Positions 35,505-48,145 of a stretch of DNA of 64,000 nucleotides are shown here, piece after piece. The stretch's first letter is position 1; each line of letters begins with the position of its first letter. The notes under the pieces are model-generated. The model saw only the letters and a program-made list of their open reading frames with translations, was not told the DNA's origin and ran no database searches. This DNA comes from Przewalskia tangutica. Taxonomy: Eukaryota; Streptophyta; Magnoliopsida; Solanales; Solanaceae. The translations under genes were made by a program, and so were the position numbers. The DNA lies in NCBI GenBank assembly GCA_029844215.1, contig CM056733.1:47567142-47631141 (forward strand). Direction: 5' to 3'.

Positions 35505-37173
35505 CTTCTTAAAGACGAAGAGTTCTTCATCCACAAATTACTTCCAAGTCTTGAAAATCCTCTCCTCTCCCTTAAGCCTTTTCGTCCAACACCTCCCCTT
35601 GAGTGAGTTTGGCCGAGGCCTACCCCCTAGCCTAGCCGAAATCTACCCCTCCCTTGGTAGAAAAGTTGTCTTCTAGTATTGTTATAATGCCCAAAATACC
35701 CTAGCCCAAATCCCTTAGTCCTTTGTAGAAGTCGTGAAGAACTTCTAAGGTTTCGAGCTACAAGTGAGCGCACAACTTAGAGCTAAACCTTGCTCAAAGC
35801 GACTTTATCTAGATATTATCGCTTACCGAGGTAACTAATCCTAACCTCTTTGAATTAGAGAATACATACCGTAGTAGTATAAGAATAAGTATTAAATACT
35901 TAGAAGAATATTACTAATAGAATTGAATCAGATTTCACAAAGGATCGCTTTCACAGACTTATATAGCTCACCGTAGGGTTGTCGCCCGACTTTCCGTAGA
36001 ATTGTGAACCCTCCGCTTAGAATGACCTTCAGAGTAGTCTAGACTTTGAATGATGTCTGTGACTATTATAGTCGATTCTTCGCGCATATTCAACTCGCAG
36101 AGGTTTTCACGGTATGCATGTGATTCTTCCTAAGATGATATTTTAACACATATATATAGTACGCAGACGCATACGTGTTAATCAATAATAACTACGCAAT
36201 GTCGCTTGACTTAAGCTCGAAATAACTACGGCAATGTCTTTGACTTAAGCCCTAATAATAAAGAATCTCGATGCATTTCACAAGAACTACTCAATCATTT
36301 TTTAACAGTAAGATAAATATTTGGTTTTAAACGAAAGCTTAAGAGTTATACTAGCTTTACGGAAGTTAGGTATAACAACTTAAGAAAGATAAAAAGGAAA
36401 TGTTTACTTGTTTGTTTATAAAAGCCTTGTATTGATTTCTCGTAATGTAGTAAGATTTGTTTGATAAGTAGATATATTACGATGCTACACGTGTTAGTGT
36501 CTTGAAACGCCGTAAAGGGTCATTCTTGACGTGCTTACGCTGCTAACCTAAGTCCGCTGTATCGTTATTGTATCACCTACCCTCGATCGTTATATCGGTG
36601 GCTTGCCCTCGACGCGGTCTATACGGCCTATGCATCGCGAGACTACGCGAGCAGCGTATGCTCCGTGATTGATCATTCCGGTGTTTAGCCCGACGCGGAT
36701 TCTATGCGGTCCGCTGAGACTACGCGTCTTTCGAGGCTACGCGGCCGCGGAGCCTAGCGGACGCCGGGGCTGCCCCGGCGCGAGGAATACCTCACGCGGT
36801 CTGCGCGACCTACGCGATCGCGGAAGTCCGTGATCAGGCACGCAGAACGATACTACGGGCGATCGCCTTGCTTCGATCATTCGTGGCCTGTAATGCACTG
36901 CGCTTTTCCTATTATCGTTGTTGCCAGGATGCGGCACTATGTGCAATTGAACCGATTGTATTTGTGAAAAGGTTTTAAATACTTTGATTTCATTTCGCTT
37001 TATAGTTTCTCATACTTGGTACCGCTGCATCGACTCCTTCTGGGCCGCTCATGCCGCAGTAAAGGCAAGCAGTGCTAGATCCGCATCCTTAGATCCTTTC
37101 AAGGCCGTGAGCTCCATCTTCTCCGAGGCTCTACTGGGTACGATCTCCCGTTGTAGATAGTTTTGTATACAGG

Positions 37174-37197
37174 TATGGCGGGCCCCGTCCCGCCATA
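37174..37197 (+). other. Conserved LTR hairpin in R5 (copy 1)
   Basis: TATGGCGGG pairs perfectly with CCCGCCATA, 210 bp before the LTR end. Confidence 0.6.
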
Positions 37198-37413
37198 GTT
37201 GTATATTTTCCTTAGAGGTCTCAGAGTCATGTTGTACGCTGATGTAATCACAACCATGTTTTTATATATATATATGCCGAAAGGCGACGTTTTCTCACAT
37301 AATCGTGTCTTATTTTACAAACTGTTTATGTCTTGTTTTATATTCCACGACACTCGATGTATGACTACTGTCCCCTGAGGCACCAACACGCCCCGAACGG
37401 GTCGTGACAAAAG

Positions 37414-37425
37414 TGGTATCGAGCG
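37414..37425 (+). other. R5 primer-binding site (copy 1)
   Basis: tggtatcgagcg four bases after the LTR end, of the initiator-Met tRNA type. Confidence 0.85.
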
Positions 37426-37611
37426 CTTAATCTCTGAAAGTGTCTACGCATCGTATCTAGTAGAAGTCTTGATTATCGCGTGTCGTGCACCACACCAATA
37501 ATCGTGAGGCTATAGGATATTTAGGATTGGTTTCATTCTTCTCATTCCGAGATCGTGCTTTAGAGTCGTGTTATAGGTCGACCTCTAACGATTCCTTTCC
37601 TCGTAATGCTT

Positions 37612-38830
37612 ATGCCTCCACGCAAGGCAACCCGCCCGTGGCGGCAAGGCAATGGAGGAGTCGCCAGCGTGACACCCAGAGTCACGAGGGCTCGTGCCCG
37701 CCATACCGTAGACGGCGAGTTCTATGACGCCGCCCCAAAGAGACCACGCACCCACACCTCCCGCCCCACACCGGGCGAGGAGTTAGGGTACGCGAGACGG
37801 CCCAGCCTTTGGCTGTAGTCAGGCGATACGCAGGATAGGCCGACGCGCAGCTCAGCCTCCAGCCCGCCGCACCTGCGTGCACCCGAGGCGTATAGTTCGA
37901 GACTACGGATTTCTTAGTTGTAGCCCGCCAGAGTTTTACTGTCGAGGCCGAGGATGATCCGCAGAGTTCATCCGTCACCGCAGAGGATCACGCGGTGATC
38001 AAGGCTTCGTAGATCGAGTCTGTGATATTCGGCTCGTGATCACCGCGTGATACCGCAATGATTGGTTTGATTCACGAGCTTTCCTGGAGAGCATGCACCT
38101 CCAGCAGATGGGATGAGTTTTCAGAGGCTTTTTCACACACTTCGCCTCCGCAGATGGCGAGGGCACGAAATGATAGATTCTTGTTGCCGAGACAGTGAGG
38201 ACGCACAGCGAGGAGTACAATGTCGAGTTTGATTCTTCGCTCGATATGTCCCTCGCACCGTAGCGTATATGGAGGACCGTGCATCGCTATGTCACCGACT
38301 AGATGATTACATGGCCGAAGTCTTGCGCGGTGTTTCTTCACCTGTGCATGGACATTACCCAGATGCAGCTCATGCACTAGATGCGAGGAGCGTAGACCGC
38401 CGAGCAGAGCGATATCGCCAGCAGGTAAGGCCAAGACAGCCGGTTCTTTGGTGGTTCTCGTGGGCGCATCGCCAGGTCCAGATTTGCACTACAGCCAAGC
38501 AGAGCGCCCTACCTCATTTTCGGTGACACAGAGCCGGGGCGTGTCGTGGCCCTGTGACTTCGATTTCCGGGTAGCAGTGCGCTAACTGCTCGAGGTCCGC
38601 CAGCCTGCTGTGGTAGATACCATTCGAGCAGATTCGAGCTCGCTATACTTGTGGCCAGCAGGGTCATTTCGCGAGAGTTTGTCCGACCGGGAGCGGCGCT
38701 GGTAGTAGGGCCAAGTCTACAGGGTCTGTTGCCGCTTCTTCATCCCCGAAGGCCATTTCCCGAGGCAAGGTACTCATGGACCAGCCGTCGCGGCAGGTCG
38801 TGGCGCGGTCCAGCTTCTAGCGGTCCTCGT
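37612..38830 (+). pseudogene. gag: R5 gag remnant (copy 1)
   Basis: Begins MPPRKATRPW at 37612, about 190 bp after the primer-binding site. The first open piece runs to 37818. Near 38604-38690 the sequence gives CCGRYHSS and, in another frame, CGQQGHFARVCPTG, the two halves of a CCHC zinc knuckle that packages element RNA. Frameshifts separate the halves. The same gag is present in copy 2 (58751-59925), which shows most of the same breaks, so many predate the duplication or arise from common sequencing error. Confidence 0.75.
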
Positions 38831-39028
38831 AACCGCATTTATGCTTTGTCCACCGACAGATCGTGAGGCCTCACCGATGTCGCCACAGTACCTTATCGCT
38901 TCGGGTTTGATGTGGTATGCTTGATAGATCCGGTTCTACTGCCCTATATATCTCCTCGTTGCTAGTAGGATAGTGGATGAGCCCGAGTCCATGACCCTTT
39001 CGTGGTAGCTACACCAGCTGGTGATTCG
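38831..39028 (+). pseudogene. R5 protease start (copy 1), truncated
   Basis: NRIYALSTD-REASP wording at 38836-38872 leads into a DPGST-type aspartic protease motif at about 38926-38940, one base out of frame. The piece is cut at 39028 by the duplication junction. Copy 2 continues with the rest of protease. Confidence 0.6.
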
Positions 39029-40424
39029 AGGCCGCCACTAAGCCAACTGTGTGGGGTCTACACGCCTAACCTGACGTGTACAATTCTACTGCAATACTAC
39101 ACAAGTCTACTGCAATACACCCCATGTAAATACAATTGGGCTTCTTATTCTTCAGCTTAAGTCAAAAGACATTGTCAATACTAAGTATAGTTCCATATAT
39201 AGTATACTTCAACTATATATTCTAACAAACATGTAATTTCCAATTACAATGGAGGACAAGATAATTACCTCGATAAGCCCATAATTATCCAAGTTATAAT
39301 GTCGATCCCGAGCAAGGTTTAGCTCCTACTCCGCAGCGCCCAAACAACCCTTGAAGTTCTAACTAACTTCTACTCAAATACTTCAACCAACTACGAAGAT
39401 TTCCTTAGGGTTTCGGCTTGAGACTAAAGGACAAAAGGTAGTATTTCCTGCTCTACGATGTGAGGTATCTTGGAATACTACAAGGTACAAGTGCTAAGGT
39501 ATTTTGGGCATTATAACAATACTGTGGAGTATTTCTATACCACAACAAGGGTATTATACGAAACAACTAGCAGTGGGGTACCCCACTGCCAAGGCACCAC
39601 AAAGTGGGGAGGAGGAGTCCCTGCCAAGACTCTCAAAAGAGGGGGATGAGTCGACGAACTCAACACTAGAGGAGTGAGGGATTTTAGGCTTGAAGGTTTC
39701 ATTTGGGACGAAGAGTTCATCAACATAAGGTGGTATTTATAGCAAAACCAAAAGCCACCCACTGGCCAAGATCAAGCCATGTGCACGGCAAGTGAAAGGC
39801 CAAGATCAAGCCAATTGCACCCTAAACCCTACTCCACACAACACTCCACAAAACAACGCACCAAACAAGGCCAAAACAAGGCACAAAACAAGCGGATAAG
39901 ACGCCCCCTCGCTTACCCAAACTGCCACTGAGGTGACAAGTGTCACCTCTCGTTGGCCCAAAGATGTTCACGCCTAAAAATCCGCAAAATACAAAACGAC
40001 ATAGTCGGAATTTTCCTCGCAAGTTACGCAAAACGCTTCGCCAAAAACGACTTAATCCGTGTCAGCACAAAGGTAAATTCGCCATGGTGCCACACGGGGT
40101 GACACGTGTCGCTCGATTCGCCTGCAATATTTCGCCTTCCAAAATATCCAAAATACCTAAATCTCAAAACAAAGCTGCTCTACAAAATCAGAATTTCTCC
40201 CGTGGCCCCACGTGACCATTTCCAAAATAAAATCTCAAAATTCTAATATAATCTATGAAGTCCAAATACCAAACTGGGAATCCAATTCCATTAACGAACC
40301 TTTTTCTTCACAAATTACCGGAAACTTTTCCGTCGAAACTCACATCTTTCTTTCTTTTCAAAATTTCTCGCATTCTCGTGACGCACGCCCTCACATACAT
40401 ACTCCCGCAACTACGGGTATAACA
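39029..40424 (-). repeat. S2 remainder (copy 2)
   Basis: Matches 27222-28615, ending gggtataaca. Its left end is the duplication junction, not an insertion edge. Confidence 0.85.
39734..39741 (-). promoter_or_regulatory. TATA box of S2 (copy 2)
   Basis: Plus-strand tatttata, the duplicate of 27932-27939. Confidence 0.55.
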
Positions 40425-40429
40425 CGAGC

Positions 40430-40740
40430 CTCAAACTATCCGATCTCGTGAACCACGGTGCATCGAATCGCCGCGGCCCACTTATCCTCATGTCTAGCCA
40501 CAATCTCGCCAATAATCGCCATCTCCTTGTAACCCATCTCCTCCGCTTCCAGCTGGACCGAGGCTCGTATCGTGGCCTCGCAGCTACCGCCGCCGCTTCT
40601 AAACTCACTGGGTCGGGCGGCATCAGAATCCACCGCTCGTAGCACCACCGTAAATATCGGGCCTTCGCCCCGTAACCTCCGTGCTCTACTCGCAGCCTCT
40701 TCACGCCGCTCTTCCGGCTCGCCTTGCTCAGAGGCATAAT
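40430..40740 (-). pseudogene. gag: R3 gag N-terminal part (copy 2)
   Basis: Duplicate of 28621-28930. Minus-strand frames share GGYGA and WVTRRWRLLA with copy 1 but shift frame at different places. The frames at 40411-40737 and 40436-40747 cover it in two phases. No intact product. Confidence 0.5.
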
Positions 40741-40920
40741 CGTACAAACGAATACGCCGAGGGGTCCAACTTATAACACAACTCTAAGGCACGATCTAGA
40801 GTGAGAAGAATGGAAACTAATCCTAAATGTCCTCGCACCTCTCGACATAGACGTGCGCACAACACACCGATAATCAAGACTTACTGTATACACGCCTCAG
40901 ACACTTTCCGAGGACTAATC

Positions 40921-40931
40921 GCTTGATACCA
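40921..40931 (-). other. R3 primer-binding site (copy 2)
   Basis: Plus-strand gcttgatacca, tggtatcaagc on the element strand. Confidence 0.75.
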
Positions 40932-41524
40932 CTTTGTCACGAGCCACTCGCCCGTGATCGTGTCTTACCCCGCACCCTAGTGATACAACATCGAGAAAAT
41001 CACGAAATAAAAACTTAAACATGAAACAAGAGATATGATAATAAAACAAAGCAACCAAAACGGTTGCCTTCTTGCATATATACGTAAATTGTACAGCTAT
41101 AACCTTTACAACCCCGCCCACAACAAGATTACATGCACTTAAGAGTGTTATAAAACAATGACGGACAGGGCCCCGCCATACCCCGAATGTAAGTACTACA
41201 ACGATGTGGACTATACCAAAGATAAGCCTCCGAGAAACGGAGCTTCCTAAAACGCTGAATCGTGATCCTACGAGCGAGGATCAACAATCGCGTACTCTAC
41301 CGCGCATGAACGCAGCCTCAAGGAGGTCAAGACAACATGTACCAAGTTTGTGAAATCAAAATATCAGAACGAAATCATAATACTAAATAAAACAGAGACA
41401 TATATGACAACCAAACTACGTCACTTACATAAAAGCAGTCATGTCAAAGCAGGGACTCACGCCCTCAAAGTCATCACTCAAATATAACCAAGGGTCTCAC
41501 CCCCACAATATAAATCATGCCCGA

Positions 41525-41990
41525 ATCATGGCCACACACCCCTAATTTCCATCTGCAGACATGTCCAGATGCACAAAGATACCGTAATCAACCCCGCCGC
41601 ACGCCACGCCCCTAATTCTTCATCGCGCATACGTCCATGTAACAACAATAACAATATATCGTAATCAACCTCGCCGCATGGCCACATGCCCCGAACTCGT
41701 GACGGCGTATATGTCCATGTAACAACAATAACAATATATCGTAATCAACCCCGCCGCACGCCACATGCCCCTCAGACGGCAGCGCATGTCCATGTAACAA
41801 CAATAACAATATATCGTGATTAACCCGCCGCATGGCCGCATGCCCCGCAATTTTCATCGCGCGTATACGTCCATGTAACAACAATAACAATATAACGTGA
41901 TTAACCCGCCGCATGGCCGCATGCCCCGTGAATTCTTCATCGATGCGTATACGTCCATGTAATAACACACAATAATATACCGCCTCCATC
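41525..41990 (-). repeat. 77-bp array (copy 2)
   Basis: Six units matching 29716-30180. It gives rise to the minus frame at 41612-42025. Confidence 0.8.
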
Positions 41991-43537
41991 GGTAGACGCC
42001 AGAGCATAGGAATACAACTTTTCACACAACAAGGCTATCACAAGCAAGCACAAGCAAATTACCATACTTCAATTCCCTTACAAATATCCATTCTTTCACA
42101 AGAAGTCAATTGATACCAACACTCGTAGTATCCAAAACAGAGTAACTATTATCTTAAGTAAACCAAAATAGTTTCCATTTTTAAAGACAAGTAACAACCT
42201 TCTTTTCCAAAAGTTCAAGTTTGCCTAATTTCAAATACTCAAGTCTCTTATTTTTGAAAGGTTTCGTAGTTCATATTCTTAATCACTTAATAACATAATT
42301 CTCTTTTAAAACAATTTGAGTAACATATGCCTTATGTGTGAGTAGGTTATTCTTGTTTATAACAATCTTATTAAAGCAGCCATGATCTAGAAAATGTAAT
42401 ACAATTTTGTCTTATCTTAGCTTCTATGCAGATGGAGGTTTCTACTGGTTTTAATAATAATTAATTAGTCAATACATTTTCCTTTATTAACGCTGAAGTG
42501 GTTTGTTCGATACTTGTTCTCATTTCCGAAATCAATATAACATTATTCCTTTTAAAACCCAATTACCCATTTCTCATTAAAACGGTTTCACAACTTTTTA
42601 ACACAACCCAAGTCCTTATTAATTCACATCCAGTCTTTTATCTTTTAAAACCCACAAACAATTTCTTTGCCCACATAAAGTTGTTATAACCAACTTCCCA
42701 TAAAGCCGTTATAACACTTTATGTTTTAAACCAACCAAATTCATTTAACCCATGTACGTCTACCGTACTACATAGTTCACAACATATCATGCTAGAAAAG
42801 ATATAAGAGGTTCACATACCTCGCGACGATTATCGACAAATAGCAAAAGCTCCAAAGCATCAGAATCCCGCTAACCTTTTCCACTCTTCAAGAATACGCC
42901 ACTCGCAAAGATTTCAACCTATAATACCATATAAGTCTATTAACGCCTAGACTACTATGTGTAACATTCTAAGGTATGTTCTTAATTCTACTAAAATTGG
43001 GCAAGACTTCCCTACCACAAACTACACAAGTCTCATCAGAATACACTCATGTAAGTACAGCCAATTCTCTTCTTTACCAACCTTCTATATATCTTATACT
43101 TAATTCTAAACTACTACGATATGTAATCTCCAATTACAATAAGGACAAAGATATTTACCTCGACAAGCCCAAAATTATCCATGTTTTAACGTCGATCCCG
43201 AGCAACGCTTAGCTCCTACTCAGGCGCTCCAACCCGCCTCCAAGCAACCCTTATACTGGCCCTAACTAACTCCTCTTAAGAACCAACCTAAACAAGTGAA
43301 GAACACTATGTTCTTGTCCTCACAACTCTCGCCCAAGTAGGCTTTAGGGGCTGTGGTGTGAAATCTTTTCTAACTTTTGGTTAACAATCTTCCTAATACA
43401 CTAAGGAAGAACACTTAAGAGTTTAAGAATTTTTGGACAAAGTTTGCTGGCGAGAGTGGGACGAGAACTTCATCAAAGGGAGTGAGTATTTTAAGACTTG
43501 GAAATTGTTTTGGATGAAGAAGTCTTGCACTTGTGGG

Positions 43538-43545
43538 TATTTATA
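43538..43545 (-). promoter_or_regulatory. TATA box of R3 5' LTR (copy 2)
   Basis: Plus-strand tatttata, duplicate of 31736-31743. Confidence 0.6.
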
Positions 43546-44043
43546 GAACAATGAAGGCCAAGATTCAAGCAAGTGTGGTGGATATTTGGACAAGTGTTGT
43601 GGGTCCCACCTTATCTATCTACTCCACAAATATCTACAAAACATTGACCAAATGTTTAAGCCCTTTAAAACATTAAAAACGTACAAACATTGACCACCAA
43701 ACCGCCCACTGAGGGTGACACATGTCGCCTCCCATTGGTCCAAAATGTTTCATTTTCCAAAATATCCGTAATGCCAAAATCCAAAATAAAGCTGGCTCAC
43801 AAAACCGTAAATTCTCTCGTGGCCCCACGTGACCATTCCGAATTTAAAATTTCAATACTTCTAAAATATTCCAAAAGTCCGAATACCAAACTGGGAATCC
43901 AATTCCATTAACGAACCTTTTACTTCGTAAAAACCTAAACTTTTCCGTCGAAAAAAATCACATCTTTCTTCCTTTCCAAAATTATTGACGTATTCTCGTA
44001 CGTACGTCCTCACATACATACTCTGGAACTATGGGGTGTAACA

Positions 44044-44366
44044 ATAAGTAACTCCAAGGATTGGAGAATAGAAACAATATTTGAGATTTTGTACGTGTAC
44101 TAGATACGTTTGAAAGTACGAGGAAGTATGACAAGTAAGGAAAGAAAGCGAACCCTAAGGATCCCGTGTTCGGTAAGATCAGAACCTTCGAAGTTTTGTG
44201 AGAAGCGGACCACGGATGGATGGTCCATTGTTATGTTTACGTATGTTGTGGTGGCCATGTGTGGCATCGCTGACTTATGCGCTTTGATCGACAGTATAAG
44301 ATGTAGATTGTTCCGAGTTTGTATAGCTTGACAACCGACTAAGAACATTCGGGGACGAATGTTTCT
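44044..44366 (+). other. R2 3' tail (copy 2)
   Basis: Duplicate of 32239-32556, including the inverted repeat at 44344-44363. No coding motif. Confidence 0.6.
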
Positions 44367-44379
44367 AAGGGGGGAAGAA
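44367..44379 (+). other. R2 polypurine tract (copy 2)
   Basis: aaggggggaagaa before tgttacacc, identical to copy 1. Confidence 0.85.
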
Positions 44380-44846
44380 TGTTACACCCCGTAAGTCCAT
44401 GACATGTATAAGAGAATGTACATAGGGAATCAAGACTTGGAAATTGGTACGAAAGGAAGAATTGTTTTTCCGGCAGAAAATCTTCCGAACGCCGAAAGGA
44501 AAATGTTCGTTGTTGAGAATTCGATTCTCAAAATGCATTATTTGAGGATTATGGAACTTTAACATTATGGAAATTTGTTTTTCGATTTGGTCACGCTGGG
44601 CCCACCCGAGGAATTTTACGCTTTGGCCCACGAGGTTACGTAATTTTATGAACGAACGAGAGGCGACACGCGCACCCCACACACGGTCTTGGTCGAATTA
44701 GTAATCTGTAAAATGGTCATCGACCATGGTAGAAGATAAGTCTTGCTGCTTGAGATCGTTGACCAAGTCAACTTGCCACTCAGGCTTCGATCCTAGCGAA
44801 CTCATCCTAGCCACACAATTGTTATAATCTAAGCCATCCAACGTGT

Positions 44847-44854
44847 TATATAAG
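44847..44854 (+). promoter_or_regulatory. TATA box of R2 LTR (copy 2)
   Basis: TATATAAG, duplicate of 33040-33047. Confidence 0.55.
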
Positions 44855-46604
44855 CATACTACTAGTGCAAGACTAAGTTTCCAACACTTAGAAAAATCAC
44901 ACACTCTTGTTCTTCATACATAGCTTTCCTGAGCATTAGTCCACACAAAAATTTTAGTTCAGGATCCTTTATTCACAAGACTTAAACCCAATGTCCGTAA
45001 GTGGTATCAGTAAGGATATCTCAATAGAAAGATTTCGAAAACAAATGCTGTATTAGTCGCAAGGCGGAAACTTGAGGAGTTCTTCAACTTTGAAGTTGAA
45101 CTTGAAGATGAGTTCTTCATAGGCTTCTAAGGAGTGCTTGAGCGGATTGGAACTTAAGGAAAGGAGGTAAGAATTTCTAAGGCGTGACTTTGAATCTGAA
45201 ACTTTAAGGGCTTATAAAGGTATAAATTTTGTCGCTTTAATAGTTAAGACTTACTTATTGTCAGAGCTATGGATTTTAGCAAGCATGAGTTATATAGTAT
45301 GAAGTTTGATAAGTATATCGCTATCGAACCCTAATCCAAAACTAGCATGTTAGTTTTAAGATTACAATTCAAGTCGATTATTAGTTTAAGTCGCCGATGT
45401 TGTAGAAAGAAGGAAATTGTAGTTGTTGAAGTTGTTTGTGACTATATAACATGTTAGACCTTAGAACTTGGAATTGGAAAAGGATTGGAAAAGACTTTGA
45501 ATTGTTGGTTACGTAAGTCGTCGAGAATGGCTAATGAGCATTAAACTACTTCGTATGAATCGCGCGGAATTTTATACGATTGTAGCGAGTGTAATCCCCT
45601 TTGTTTGGTTGTTGTTTTGAGACTTAAATGGGCGTGTTGGTTATTGTATTCGCCTTGAAAAAGGTGGCAAAGTGAGTAGAAACAAAGGAAGTGTCGCCCG
45701 ATTTTCCGTAGAATTGCAGACCGATACTTAGTATTATTCTACGTTAAAGACTAGAAGTCGATAGTCTTTTGTGACTATTATAGGTTGAAAATTTACGACG
45801 GGCGATTCGCCTTAGCTTGTGGATTTAGCTAAAAGGTATGTGAACTATCTCCTCTTCTAGCATGATTCCTTAAGATAAAGAAAGTATGTCCTACTCCTTA
45901 AACGATCCATTCCTCGTTGTATTTGGATTGACTAAAATAGAATTTGTTCTATGTACTTCCTTGATTGTACTTTGATGTCTAAATTGTAAGTTGTATAATC
46001 CATTGCCTTAGTGAAGCTGGATTCTTAAAAGTGAAAGTATTTTACTTAAAGTACATGTAGTCTTGAAAAGGAAGTGGTTTTCCAAACCTTTTGGCTGCCT
46101 TAGTTCCAAACCTAAGGGTTGTTATAATGACTTTAGGGAGTTAAAGGAGTGATTTACTTAATTGGTTTAAAAGAGGAGAAATGACATGATTTAAGAGAAG
46201 TAACTTGTTTTAAATGAGTGATTTACTTGAGGTTTAAAAGTAGAAGAAACTTGTTTTCTAAATATTAAGAGACTTGAAGTATTTTGAAAGTTAAGAACTT
46301 GGTTTTAATTATTATAAGTCTCTTGGTTATAAAAGGAATGAATATGTCTAAAACCATACAAAGGTTATAACGGCTTTATGGGAAGTTGGTTATAACGGCT
46401 TTACAAGGTTAAGAATGTTGTCTATTTTGATTATCGGGCATAAGTTGCCCAGATTGTGAAAATTTTAAGTTACTTGATTTCAAGCTTTGAAATGAGTTTT
46501 CTAAAAGTGTAGTAACTTACTTTGAAAATAGACACACCTCGATACTACGTGTTAGTATCTCGGTTTTACATAAAAGGAGTCTTTGAAAAGAATGCACGCA
46601 CGTA

Positions 46605-46822
46605 GTACTTTGGCTTCGTTAATTGAGAATTATTCTACGCGTGCCTTGATAAGTACTTTGGCTTGATTAATTGAGAATTATTCTACGTGTGCCTTGATAA
46701 GTACTTTGGCTTGATTAATTGAGAATTATTTTACGTGTACCTCGATAAGTACTTTGACTTGATTAATCGAGAATTATTCTACGTGTGCCTTGATAAGTAC
46801 TTTGGCTTGATTAATTTAGAAT
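46605..46822 (+). repeat. 48-bp array in R2 LTR (copy 2)
   Basis: Same number of units as copy 1 (four and a part). Confidence 0.9.
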
Positions 46823-46873
46823 CGCCTATATGTGACGGTGATAGCCTTTGAGTGCAAGTATTATGTTTTATTA

Positions 46874-47765
46874 TCATATACCTCAGATTTCCGCAGAGTA
46901 TGTACGTAAGTGGAATACGACAAAAAGTTTGGCCTTAAAGTTAGCCTCGACGCTTTTATTTGTGCACAACTCACTAAAAGAATCGCTTTCCGACTAAACG
47001 CTTCCACCTTCGTAGGAAAATTCGCCATGTCATTTAGTATTTTTATGGATTTTTCGAGAGATTTAAACATTTTGACCAACGGAGGGCAACACTTGTCACC
47101 TCCAATCGTGGACTTAAAACGCCCATTTGGACGAATCGACTAAGCTTGGCACGCTGTGCCTCGCACAAAGTCAAGGAGTTGGTAGGATATTTGTGTGTAG
47201 TAAATCTTCACCCTACACTTGCCTTGCACTTGTCTTCATCTTCGCCATTGGTTGGCCATGGCTTGAGCTATAAATACCCCTTAAAGACGAAGAGTTATTC
47301 ATCCACAAATTACTTCCAAGTCTTGAAAATCCTCTCCTCTCCCTTAAGCCTTTTCGCCCAACACCTCCCCTTCGAGTGAGTTTGGCCGAGGCCTACCCCC
47401 TAGCCTAGCCGAAATCTACCCCCCCTCCCTTGGTAGAAAAGTTGTCTTCTAGTATTGTTATAATGCCCAAAATACCCTAGCCCAAATCCCTTAGTCCTTC
47501 AGTAGAAGTCAGGAAGAACTTCTAAGGTTTCTCGAGCTACATGAGCGCATAAACTTAGAGCTAAACTTTGCTCAGCGCGACTTTATCTAGGATATTATCG
47601 GGCTTACCGAGGTAACTAATCCTAACCCTCTTTGAATTGAGAATACATACCGTAGTAGTATAAGAATAAGTATTAAATACTTAGAAGAATATTACTATAG
47701 AATCGAATCAGCACTCACAAAGGATTGTTTTCACAAGAGACTTATATAGCTCACCGTAGGGTCAG
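46874..47765 (+). repeat. R5 5' LTR (copy 2), first segment
   Basis: Matches 35097-35990. The last five bases, gtcag, are the target repeated after R6. Confidence 0.85.
47269..47276 (+). promoter_or_regulatory. TATA box of R5 LTR (copy 2)
   Basis: TATAAATA, duplicate of 35497-35504. R6 inserted about 490 bp downstream of it. Confidence 0.6.
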
Positions 47766-48137
47766 GTTATACCCGTATTTCCGCAGTATGTACGCAGGGA
47801 CGACGAGAAAAGTTTGTGCCTTAAAGTGCTTCGTCGAATTTTATTTGTGCACAACACCCGCTTAGAGTCGCTGACTAAACGCTTTCACAGCCTTCGTAGG
47901 GAATTTCCGCTATGTCATTTTTAATTTTTATGATTTTTCCGAGAGACGAACGTGTCGACCAACGAGAGGGCGCCACTTGGCACCCTCCCATATCATGACG
48001 CGAGGACTCTACTGACGAATCAAGATGGAGTTGGTAGGATATTTTGCGTGTTAGTCGTTGGCGACACACGGGTGAATCTCGCCCTACACTTGCTAGGCAC
48101 TTGGCCAGATCTCGCCATTGGTTGGCCTCGCTTGTGC

Positions 48138-48145
48138 TATAAATA
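48138..48145 (+). promoter_or_regulatory. TATA box of R6 5' LTR
   Basis: TATAAATA 370 bp into the LTR. This copy would drive element transcription. Confidence 0.65.

Larger units (their letters stand above)
35097..37409 (+). repeat. R5 5' LTR (copy 1, 2313 bp)
   Basis: Begins tcatataccc, a changed tgttatacc, and ends gtcgtgaca. It is about 1 kb shorter than R1 and R6 LTRs but has the same TATA block, GC-rich repeats (about 36600-36850) and hairpin. Confidence 0.8.
27222..39028. repeat. Tandem duplication, unit 1 (11.8 kb)
   Basis: Runs from inside S2 to inside gag-protease of R5. Every component recurs in the same order and orientation in 39029-60122. The edges share only tcg: unit 1 starts ctctcg|aggcc, its end reads gattcg, and the junction reads gattcg|aggcc at 39024-39033. 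Confidence 0.85.
35097..39028 (+). mobile_element. R5 copy 1: 5' LTR and gag, cut at duplication junction
   Basis: A 2313-bp LTR, primer-binding site, gag and the start of protease, ending where unit 2 of the tandem duplication begins. The full internal region is seen only in copy 2. The LTR lies in the R2 LTR. Confidence 0.85.
40935..44043 (-). repeat. R3 5' LTR (copy 2, 3109 bp)
   Basis: Duplicate of 29126-32238. The 63-codon frame at 42498-42689 is identical in protein to 30689-30880, which shows how little the two units have diverged. Confidence 0.9.
44380..46873 (+). repeat. R2 3' LTR, 5' part (copy 2)
   Basis: Duplicate of 32570-35096, with small indels. It is cut by the R5 LTR at the same base. 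Confidence 0.85.
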